Assembly (NCBI RefSeq): GCF_030463535.1
Contig: NC_132894.1
Location: 10,376,933-10,440,932, forward strand
DNA: 64,000 nucleotides
Origin: Salminus brasiliensis
Taxonomy: Eukaryota; Chordata; Actinopteri; Characiformes; Bryconidae
Direction of reading: 5' to 3'
The notes beneath the pieces were generated by a model. That model was not told the origin of the DNA and ran no database searches. It saw nothing but the letters and a program-made list of their open reading frames with translations. Below are positions 12,964-22,910 of the stretch, piece after piece. Every line of letters starts with the position of its first letter. The stretch's first letter is position 1. The position numbers were made by a program, and so were the translations under genes.

Positions 12964-15900
12964 TTAGTTTTGAATATTCTCAATAAATTTAAGTACTTTT
13001 TTGATGAGGGTATTAAAGTCCAAATTCTTAATATCCTCAATGGCGCCACGAATGTCCATATTCTCAAGAGCTGGAATGCTTCCATCTTTTTCAATGGGCA
13101 CAGCAACAGGAACAGGTACATCCATTTTTGACAGGGTCATCTAGTATTTAGACAAGGTAATATTAAAATAAACACATTACAAACTGTAGTTAGTTAAATA
13201 TATAAAATTGTCATATGATGCCTCAAGACTCAAGTTCTTACTTTTGGAGCTCTCCAAATGATGTTTGCTGACGTCTGAGTTGGTAGTGCCACAATGAGGG
13301 CAACCTCCTTGTCTTTGTTTTCAGCTCTATCAAGAGCAAGTCCAGCCAGGCGAGCTGCTCTGAGCAGTGGGAGGTACTCTGTGGCCCTTTTGGTAGAAAG
13401 AAATAAGAAGATGTTAAGTATAATTTGTAGTTTGACAAACTACAAAACTAAAAAAATATATTTTTTAAATGTGTACCTTTTAGCATATGTGGCTGCAAAG
13501 GTTATAAGTCTTGGGAGTTTGTTCCACTCCACTTCCAAACGGACAGCAGGGTTTGATTCAATAACACCAGTTTCAACTTTGAAATCTGCTGCATAGTCCT
13601 GGCACTCTGCTCCCCAACCAAGCCTGGCCTATTAGGAGTGTCCATTGTCAGTGCAATCAGCATTGTCAAATTTTGACAAAGATAAAGTTTGTTTGTTCAC
13701 ATAAAAACTGCAGTAGAAGACCAAACCTACGCTGACTTTATGCTTGCTTGGCAGTACACCATCAGCACACATCTTCCATTTCTCAGCAATAGGGGAAAGC
13801 ACAATCTGTGCTCTTGAGGTGGCTTTATCCAAGTAGACAGCAACCTGGTATTCTAGATTGCGATCACTTCTAACAGCACGAGCAATGATGGCAAATGCAG
13901 GAGGAATAGCATCTCCAAGAAGCTTGACCTGAAAATATCAACATGCACTTACATTATTCCAGTGCAGAAGATGCTGGTTCTGGTCTGGTAGATTGGCTAT
14001 TGCTCCTGTTTGCTGACTGCGATTAAAACATAAGGGCAGATTTCAGTTAACCTGTCTTTGGAGGGCCTCGATGCTAGATGAACTGCTGGACCTTGCATGT
14101 GATGCCAAGTACTGCAACAAAAAGAAAAAAAATAATATTTCTTCAGAAGCAAACAAGCAACAATCATTTAGTAAATAACTATTAATTTATTGCAGTTAAC
14201 TAACGTTTTATGTCTTACAGCAGATAAAATAAGAAAGCAATAAATATATAATAACAAAAGAGTTACCTGTTCCTTGTGGAATTTCAGGAAGGGTCCATAT
14301 GTATCGTTACCCTAGGAAGAAACATGGGATGAGAAAAACTCATGATGAGCTTAATGAACCTTTGTGGTAGGGCAAAAATGAAATCCATTTATTGTGATAA
14401 AGGACATTAATATAATATTAATATAATTTTATTTTTTTATTATTTTTTAAAGGAATGCAGTTATATAAAGCTATATGAGAATTTTTTTTATTTATGTACT
14501 GTTTGAGATCTACATTGCTGCAACAGTTTCTGCAAACTTTGAGTGTACCACTCAAAAACTGAAATTGATCTTTCATGTTACATGGTGAGTAATTATGCTC
14601 TGAGCTATAAGGGAAAGATTTACCCTAAACATTTGGGAGCTAGAAGATCTTGAAGAGCTACTGGTACTCCTGCTGCTGCTAATGGAGGAAGCAGAGCTGC
14701 TGGAGCGTCTCGAATGGCTCGAACGACTTGAACGGCTTGATCGGCTTGAGCGGCTTGAGCTACTTGAGCTGCCTAAACGGCTTGATCGACTTGAGCGGCT
14801 TGAGCTGCTTGAACGGGTCGAGCTGCTAGAGCTGCTTGAGGAGTTCTTGTTTTTCAGTCCAGCCTCCAGGATTTCCCTCAGTTTCATCAGGATGATGTTT
14901 TCTTCTTGGCTTCCAGCTTCAACAGCACTGATTTCCCTAGTAAGCTTCTCAGCTGCCTTAGCACCAACATGAACCTCAAACTCCAGTCTTTCAAGAGCAG
15001 GACCATCACCTGAAGCATAAATTACAGTACATATCTCATATTTTTATTACAAATAATATAACTTCAGGAACCGTGATAACCTCAGGACTTACCTTTAGAA
15101 ACAGAAATACGAGCTGCGTGCTGCCCAATCATATAGTACAGAGGGTTGTACCCCATAAAGCCAGCATGGCGTGAGTTAACCTCGAGGCATCCCTTAATCT
15201 CAAAGTAGGGGACAGCACCACACAAGGTCTTCTGAATTGAAGCAGGTATCAAGGAGTCAGCACCAGAGTGCCCAGCAGGTGCCAAAGATGCTACTCTCTC
15301 AGCAGGGAGATCCTCAACATTTCTGGCTACAGCAAGAGTCTCAAAGCTGTTGATTGAAATGTTCACATGTCAGGGTGTTTTGAATTTTTATTTTACGCTG
15401 AGATAAAATGTATTACTCTTGCTTCTATTACCTGACAGCAGCAATATGAGCAGGAGCAGCAGCAGGCAGAACCTCCACCTTGATGTTTCCTCTTGGAAGG
15501 TCAGCTCTTGCAGCCACTTTTCCTGGCACAGCAGTGTGAATCTTTCCTCTGGCCATGACAGCGGCCTGAATCAAGGCAGTGTTTACTCCAATCACAGCAA
15601 AGGTATGCATGGCAACACTGAAAGCAAGACAAGACAGATGTTTGATGTTTGGCAGATGTTTTTCTATAATGTTCCAGTCTGCACATTTAGTCAGTCATAT
15701 AAAATGTATCTGTGAAGAAGCACCTTGGTCTGGCCTCAGCTTGCAACTGGATGTCAGTCTTCTTCAGCTGATCAAGAGTGACGGTCTCTATCTGCTCAGG
15801 TAGGGGAGGTGTAATGACAGCCTTTGCTGAAATTATGAATAATATTATGTAATTACACAGATTTGGAGATTTATATATTTAATGCTTGTGTTTTACATTG

Positions 15901-18900
15901 AGGTGAAAATCTTACCATTGACAGCTGCAGCAGCAACAGCAGCAGTGTAAAAACCAAGCTCCATGGGCACACCAACACCAGTGGGGACAATGCGGCGTAC
16001 CTCAGCTGCCAGCAAAGGCTTGGCATATTGGATGGCAATGCCAGCCTGCAAGGCTTTAACAGCCTCCTTCATCAGTTCACGTGCACGTGGTTTTGCAGTC
16101 TATAGGGTGTGCAGATGATATGATATTTTACATGCAGTTTCCAAAGTAGACACAGAATTCTTCTAAAAGAGCAAAGAATCAATAGACTACCTGTGTTGCC
16201 TGCTCAATGATCTGCTCAATGAAGGTTTTCTCAATGTTGGCAAAAGCAATTTCCTGTCCAAAGAGTTTCACGTAGATGGAAGCCAGTGGCTGACCGGCTG
16301 GCAAGGCCTTCCAGTTCATCAGCTTATAGAGTAAAAATTAAGATTAGAAAAAACAGATATTGATTAAGCTATATTCAGCTAAAATGAGGATGTAATGTTC
16401 ATAGCTTACTGCCTTCAAGGTGTGCTTTATCTTGGTAACACGATCAGCATTCCGATCTCCAGCAGGAGTTTTCTGTAGAGCTTCCTGGAGCCCCTCAGTT
16501 CTCACACCAACCTGAATGAGGTGTAATAAATAATAATAAGTGATAAATATCAGTTCCAGTGGTTGACAAATAACCTGATTTTGTAACAATTCCATTAACA
16601 TTATGAAAAAATAGTCATACCTCAAGAACATCAGCAGCTGCTCCAGCCAAGTAGGCACGAGCTTTTGTCACAACAGCTCTGGGCAAAATAGTGGCAGCAT
16701 CATTGATGATGAAAGCACTACCAGCAGCACCAACCATGGCAGGAGCTTTAAAGAGAAAAGGGTGTCCTTTTATTAAATAAAGATTTTCTTTAAGTTGGCA
16801 AGCCTCATGAACAATGTGGGTCTTATTGAAACCTACAGATATAAAGGTCCAAGTGAAGAGCAGTGCTTGAAAGGTAGCTCAGTCTGTCCATTTTCGGGCT
16901 CAACGCTCTGATGGCAACATTAGCTGCAGCAGCCCTGTAACCAACAAACTTGTCACTTCCTGTTTTTTTTTTTCAGCAGTAAGAAACAAATGAACTTACT
17001 AAACAATAACAAGCCTTCTTACACATGCATCAAATCAGGGGACATGCTTCTGGTCAGAGACTTGATGTAAGAGTATGCAAAACTGGCAACTTCCATGTTG
17101 GGCTCTTTCTCCAAAGCACCAGCAACAGTGGACATTAGAGCGACTGAGGGCTTGGTTTCAAGTAGCGCAATACAGGCAACCATACGGACTTCAGGATGAA
17201 GATTCTTATCCATGAAAAGTTGCAGGGCCACTGGCTGAACCTGAACAGACCAATGAGATGATTTAGCTCCTGGAACAAAATCAACCAAAACTGTACTGTG
17301 GTCACAGATCATCACATACTTACCATCTTTGGCTCCTTCTTCGCGATGTTCCTGAGAGCCAAGATGGCATCAACTTGAACTTTCATGGGCATGGTTGCAG
17401 CTGCAGCTCCGAATCCAGGCAAGAGCTTCATGATGGGTTTAAGGCTAGCAGGGTGACCAGCATTGCCCAGAGCCTTCAGAGCCAGGGTGACTTCAGATAT
17501 TTCAGCCTTGGCAATGGCTTCAGCAGCATGCTCATGGATAGGCTGATGAAATGAATGATATAATTTGTGATTAATAGTTTTTAAATTGTCATTTATTATT
17601 ATTCTCTGCTATACAAACTCATCTTTTACTGTTTATTCACTGATTTCCTGTCTAAAACCTAGTAAAGCTTTTAATTTCCAACAATAAAAGAATTATCTTT
17701 TATTTTCTAGCTTCAAATCTGAACTACACCAAATGTAAGTAAACTCTGCAGATATTTGTACCTTGAGGAGATCAGCAGAACAAGAAGGAACTTCAGCACA
17801 GTGTTTGGCAACCATGGAACCATAGCCCAGCATGACCACCTCACGCATTGCTGGAATTGCCTTGATTTTGGGGCTCAGTGCCAGGCCCTGTCCAACAGTT
17901 TACAAGGTTAAAATTTGTAGAAATATTTATAGTATCTATAGTATCTACATTTATAGTATAAGTATCTACATTGCAATATGTTACACAATAGAAATGTACT
18001 CACAGCAGCCTGTTGAATAGCAGCTGGATCAGCATTGGCCATGTGCAGTCCAATCACAAGGGCCTGAGTGAATTCAGCAGTGGTGAACTCGCCAGCATGG
18101 AACTTTTCCTTGATGAACTTCAAGGCTACTGGTGTGCCAACAAAAGGGACTGCGTCCAGAATCCATCGTCTGCATGAAGAAAAGTATAAAAATAAGTATG
18201 TGTATATAAACAGTGTCTCTATTTACTGCAGCTTTCAAGAGCATTTTACCTGTGAACAGGTTTGGTCTTGTACTGATCCCAAATGGTTTGAACACCCTCA
18301 AAAGTAGCAACACGCATGAGCTGGACAAGCTGAAGGAACTTCAGTGGAGCATCCTCATGGACCATGGCTGCATTGTTTGCAACCAGATGCTGCAAGACTT
18401 CCGCAATCTGAAACAGAGCACATACAAAGCTTCATTATCAGAGCCCTTGATAATGAAAACAATGACATTGTAAAAGGTTTATACAGGCATACCTGTTTTA
18501 TTTATATATTTACAGAAAAGGTTTAGGTTTGCTACTGGAATTTTGTAATGACACCTGTGCTTCTGCGTTGTTGATCTTTAGAAGCTGAATGGGGGTTTGC
18601 AAAATCTCAGTGGCAAACTCATACTTCAGGCTTCCACGGGCCGCATATTCAGCACCGGCTGGAGCAACAGCAGTGTTCTGGACCTCCAGTAGGGCCAGTG
18701 TTTGCCTGAAATTAGAAAAAAAAATGATCAGATTTCTTTCACTAACTGTTTAAATGTTTTACAAATGTTTTGCAGTCATCATAGTATGCATCATACTTGG
18801 CCCTCATTTGTGCTGCTCCAGTGATGGTATTGAATAGTGAGAACTGGTGTAGCTCTTCAGCTGTAGCCTCTGCGACCACAGCACCAGCATCAGTTGGCTT

Positions 18901-20086
18901 CATGACGTAGGTGTAGGTTGCAGTTCCAGTCAGACTCTGAAGTCTCTGTGGTGAGGAAATAATGGGTTACAGAAGATGTCCATTTGAACAACTTCTCAAA
19001 TTGTAAAAGTGAGGCCTGCTTTTGATCTCACCTGCTGGCATTCAGCACACTTCTCAGCATAAGCCAAACCAATGTCCTTGATGGCCTTCTCATGGCAGTG
19101 GGTCAGGTCTTTGGACTTTGTCACAACAATCTGATGGGTCTTTGCATCCTCACTGATCATATAGTGGGCCTTGCAGACTCCATGAGTTCCAGCCTTAGAG
19201 TATTAAATAACTTTAGCTGACAGAACAGAAAGTGATTTCCATAATAATAGATATTACGTTGGCATTGTCTTCATTGTCTTACCTCATGCAGCTCATAGAC
19301 ATTCTGGGTGTTCTTGATATTGAGCTGGAGGATGTTGAGGATGCCTCTGTGCAAGTTCAGGACAGTAGCAGACACTCCCGCAGGGGCGAATATATTACCT
19401 ACCATACCATTGGCATACTCAAATTTGATGGGAACTGTAAGTTGAGGGTTCAGAGCGGCAAGGAGCTTAGCAGCAGGAGCAAAAGAATCCTGGGGCCAGA
19501 TCCCGGCATACTCAAAGAGCTGAGGATCCTGGAGCTAAGGACGAAATAATCACAAATATATTATAAATGATCATATTTAGTTCTGCTACAGTAGTTACTT
19601 TACCCATGTATGTGTTTTCCATAGAAATGTCCGTCTGAACATTTTATACAATGAATAGTTACTTTACCTTCAGAAGGAAAGTATTCTGTGCCTCAGCCCT
19701 GATGAGAACCTTGCTGGTAACTTTTACTCCAGCCTTGCCCAGACCCTCCTGAGGCAGACCGCCCAAGATCAGACCCTCATATTTGTATACAAAGGTCTTA
19801 CCAGCGGAAAACTCTGGAACTGGTGAAATATTTCACTGTAAGTTTCTCTGAAAAGATATCTAAACTGTCAGAATCTACAGCGTTAGAGAAATACCGCTTT
19901 AGTACTTACCAAGGTTGATCTGATTACTCGCTAAATGAAATAAGAAAAACAGAAACTATCAATATAGAATCAATATTACTCTGCTGAACAACAAAAACTT
20001 CTAATTATTAAATAATTACAGCATTATTACTAAGAGTACGACTTACCCACAAGGGCCACAGTCAGAGCAAGCACGGCAGCTCTCAT
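12964..20086 (-). CDS. vtg: Vitellogenin copy A (LvH-Pv-LvL type, eroded tail)
   Basis: Egg-yolk precursor lipoprotein, normally made in liver and taken up by oocytes. There are 27 exons, read in frame: 20047-20086, 19910-19930, 19668-19819, 19283-19534, 19032-19193, 18797-18945, 18555-18705, 18250-18407, 18004-18169, 17762-17887, 17324-17542, 17023-17240, 16837-16934, 16621-16745, 16410-16511, 16191-16322, 15916-16099, 15724-15826, 15432-15617, 15093-15346, 14624-15009, 14267-14311, 14052-14111, 13731-13928, 13477-13628, 13242-13386, 12964-13140. This gives about 1386 aa: signal peptide [15 protein letters not shown], lipid-transport heavy lipovitellin to about 1055 ([25 protein letters not shown] blocks), a 69-residue phosvitin with about 50 Ser, light lipovitellin about 1129-1328, and a 58-residue last exon. 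VVTKSKDL near residue 178-185 matches the known receptor-binding region. Beta-prime and C-terminal domains are absent. The tail stops early compared with B-D. Confidence 0.95.
14624..14820 (-). repeat. Phosvitin-coding 9-bp tandem repeat, copy A
   Basis: The coding strand repeats a 9-bp unit of the kind CGC TCA AGC (Arg-Ser-Ser), giving runs of Ser broken by single Arg. The whole exon (14624-15009) is 386 bp here, against 332, 368 and 350 bp in B, C and D; all differences are multiples of 9. The opposite strand carries a long open frame of LERLE repeats that is only a shadow. Confidence 0.85.
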
Positions 20087-20120
20087 GGCTGGTGATTTGT
20101 GGTGAATCCTTGCAATGCCT

Positions 20121-20280
20121 GCCTTTTTATTGTAGCGTTTTTGCTGATTGCACTGTCACTTCTGTATAAATGATTAACTCATATGTATTTTGATGCACAT
20201 GAGATGAAACCTGTTGGGTCAGGAGACTAACAAATCAATTGACATTAGGTCAGGATAGTCTGACCTCCTATTTTTGCTAG
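20121..20280 (-). promoter_or_regulatory. vtg A proximal promoter
   Basis: A TATA-like ACAATAAAAAGGC lies at 20121-20133, about 35-47 bp upstream of the ATG, so the 5' UTR should be only about 10-15 nt. An HNF1-like GTTAATCATTTATAC is near 20165-20178. AGGTCA (20247-20252) and TGACCT (20261-20266) form an inverted pair 8 bp apart, and each half also pairs with a degenerate partner at the 3-bp spacing of an estrogen response element. Function is inferred from known estrogen induction of vitellogenins. Confidence 0.6.
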
Positions 20281-21029
20281 GACAAATCAAATGTCAACAT
20301 GTCAGTTCCTTGTGAGTTTTGTAATGCCTTTTTTGTTATTCTATTTTGTTGTATGTGTTATATGACATTGTTACATTTAACTTTAAACATAATAAATACA
20401 AAGGTTTGTATTTAAAAGTTTTTTAAACTAAAAGTTTTTTAAACTAAAAAAAAGCAAGTGTACAGTGTAATATAGCAAATAGTAGCAAACTAGCAAATAG
20501 TTTCTGGCTAAACAGGTTTCTAACTAGCAGGCTAACGCTAGCAAGCTTGACTCAGCTAGTAGGAAGACAACATGAAAAAACACAGAGATAACTTATCATC
20601 ACACTTTAATACTGGTAGGTGAAATTAGCTACTTTTTGAATATCTGTCTGATACAGGTTAGCAGGTTGTTAGGCCACACAGTTCATAGGTAACAAGACCT
20701 AGACTAGATTAATACCAGCCTGGTACTAGCAATCTGGCCAGCTAGCTAGTCAGACGTTAGACGTTAGCTAGCTACTGATCGTTTGTGCTTAACAAAAATC
20801 TCTCTTAAATAGTCCTGATACATATCTGGGAGAACTGATAAAGGATGTTTTATGAAGTAGGTTGTCAACAAAATTGCCGAGCTGAAGTTACTGACAAATT
20901 ATTTTTAGTTAGGTCATTCTCATTTTATTAGTTTTATTAGGTCAGTAAATTAAGAAATGCCTTAATAATCAGAAATTTAAGACAAGTTAGGCTGTACAAT
21001 TTACATAAGAGAAGATGACCTGACATGTG

Positions 21030-21095
21030 CCATGACCTAGTATAGTGTGACCACAACCTCAGCGCTGTTCTCTAAACAGTATAGAAAGAAAAACA
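21030..21095 (-). promoter_or_regulatory. Distal vtg block with DR9 hormone-receptor half-sites (A)
   Basis: On the plus strand TGACCT (21033-21038) is followed 9 bp later by TGACCA (21048-21053); on the vtg strand this is a direct repeat of (A/T)GGTCA. The 60-70-bp block recurs upstream of B, C and D and once more at 44528. It is about 950 bp upstream of the vtg A start codon. A regulatory role is inferred from recurrence and half-site content only. Confidence 0.5.
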
Positions 21096-22309
21096 AAGTA
21101 TAGAAAGTAATGTCTCTCAGTTAGGAAATATTATTATACCACATACCATTGTACCTTTTAAAAGACAATATTGTGCCCTAAATAACAATTATGTATTCTA
21201 ACCCCAAGAAAAAGTACTACTGATACCACCCCAGGGACAAAGTCATTCTCAAGGGTCAAAATAATGCTTTCAATTCATAGTATTTCCTTTTAGGCATTTT
21301 TATAAAGACTATGCTTTCAATTTACTGATTCAGCAATAGCTTTTAATAAAATTTGAAATTCATCAATTTACAGAATTACTACAAAATAAATTTCCCCCAC
21401 ATTGTGGAATCCGTTTTGACAACAAAATATGAAAATGGCAGATTAACAAATATACATTCCATTTTATCTTCCTTGAGAAATTAGCCCTCTTTGTCTTGGT
21501 GCACAGTCAATCATTCTCACAAGGAGCTTCAACAACGAAAGACAACAGAATAAAAAAAAAAAACAGATTTTTTTGTTGTTGCTGAAAATAATGCATGGGT
21601 GATATTAAAATGTATGTCAGTAATAGCATATTAGTATGTAATATCACAAATATTCATTACATTTAAGTGTAATTTAAATATAATAGAAGGCATTTCCAGA
21701 GTATACAGTTTAAGCAATTCCCTGGTACTGCAGGGTGTTCTAAGTTGCTTCCTGTGCCACAAAGGTGTTCGCTACGATGTTATGGTGGTTGATGGGGTGT
21801 TTCTAGAGTTTCTAATGTCTAGCAATTAATGCTTAATTGAATTAACTGGCAATCCTTGATCCAGAAAGAGTGGTGTCACATAGTCCGGTCACATAGCTGA
21901 AAGAATAGGACTGGATCATTAAATCAAATAAACTAGAAAGTTAGCTTGAGTTTACCTTAGCTGAGTTAGTAAAAGGGTCTGAACACTTTCCAAATGCATT
22001 GCATATGAATTACCCTGTTCAAGAAATCCAAATCACAAAACATTCCCAGACACAGGATTATCTCTACAAAATGATGCTACCTTTACCTGGTGATATCAGA
22101 GAATATTTGGCATAGCAGGGGGTTGGAAGTAAGAATGTGATAAATTGTTCATAACTAGGTTCTGCGGCAACCAGTAAATCAGGAGTGTAGAAAACAGAAT
22201 ATGTGGTGAGCTGCATATGAGGTTAGGTCTTCACAGTTTTGCCAGTAAAGTCGGCATTGTGTATGTAAATGCAAAGTGAATTGCATCAGTGATAATAATA
22301 CAGGGTGGC

Positions 22310-22560
22310 ATGCAAAAGGTTAAACCCCTGAAAAGCTTAAAATAAATAAATAAAAGAAGATGACTTCTACAGCTGGATAAGGATCTTAAACATCCTAAAA
22401 TCCACAATGGACCAGTGACCCAGTTCCATTTGCAGCCAAACATTCCCATGCCATAACAGGACCTCCACCATGTTTGGCAGATAATGTGGTATGCTTCAGA
22501 TCATGAATCATTCATTTCCGTCTCCATATTGAAGTTTATCTTGGTTTCATCTTTGCTGCT
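22310..22560 (-). mobile_element. Tc1-like transposon relic in A-B spacer
   Basis: It carries modules such as 'acaggacctccaccatgtttgg' and 'gtggtatgcttcagatcatga', which I recognise from degraded fish Tc1-type elements in reverse orientation. A near-identical copy sits at 32570-32820, so it was inserted before the duplication of the gene-plus-spacer unit. No intact frame. Confidence 0.45.
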
Positions 22561-22872
22561 ATTGATCATATGTGATATATGAGCTCACCCACATATAGAA
22601 GATATATTATAGAGTGTAAGGTGAATTGGCTGAGGGACAGATTCCTACATGTTTTGTAGTCATCAATTTTGCCCACTTCGTCAACCTCTGCGTAGCATGA
22701 GCAATGTAACGGAATGACTGGTACAACTTTGTGTTGGCACTGCAGAATTGTGCATTGTGTTTTATACCTGGAACTGACACTGGTTGTAAGCAGGATGTGA
22801 GGAGACAACCTTGTCTCATTAAAATAATTAACAATAAATAAACACAGTAGATTTTTTGGATGCTCATAATTT

Positions 22873-22886
22873 CATTTATTTGATTT
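22873..22886 (-). terminator. vtg B polyadenylation signal
   Basis: The minus strand reads AATAAA within 'caaataaatgaaa', about 30 bp downstream of the vtg B stop codon. The same motif follows vtg A (about 12878-12888), vtg C (about 33135-33145) and, as 'caataaatac', vtg D (about 48257-48266). Confidence 0.6.
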
Positions 22887-22910
22887 GCTTCATAATCAAA
22901 TGAGTCAGCT

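Larger units (their letters stand above)
20290..22860. other. Intergenic spacer between vtg A and vtg B
   Basis: No gene. The spacer aligns by eye over most of its length with the B-C spacer (30290-33120), which places it inside a duplication unit of about 10.2 kb. It lacks the ~230-bp stretch found at 31068-31300 of the B-C spacer. It contains the distal half-site block (21030-21095), a transposon relic (22310-22560) and a stretch next to the B 3' end with many short shadow frames. Confidence 0.7.

Noticed and set aside
14682-14972. Plus-strand open frame of LERLERLE repeats opposite the phosvitin exons (also 24733, 50300)
   Set aside because: It is the antisense reading of the Arg-Ser-Ser codon repeat, recurs only where the phosvitin exon lies, and has no independent start context or family.
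12964-20086. vtg A as a pseudogene because of its shortened tail
   Set aside because: All 27 exons join in frame with canonical splice sites and the loss affects only the terminal repeats.
20247-20266. Perfect consensus estrogen response element upstream of vtg A
   Set aside because: The half-sites are 8 bp apart rather than 3; only imperfect 3-bp-spaced pairings exist, so it is reported as ERE-like only.
22231-22449. Open frame repeated in both vtg spacers (also 32491), possible conserved small gene
   Set aside because: The repetition is explained by duplication of the spacer, and the sequence looks like a degraded Tc1-type transposon.
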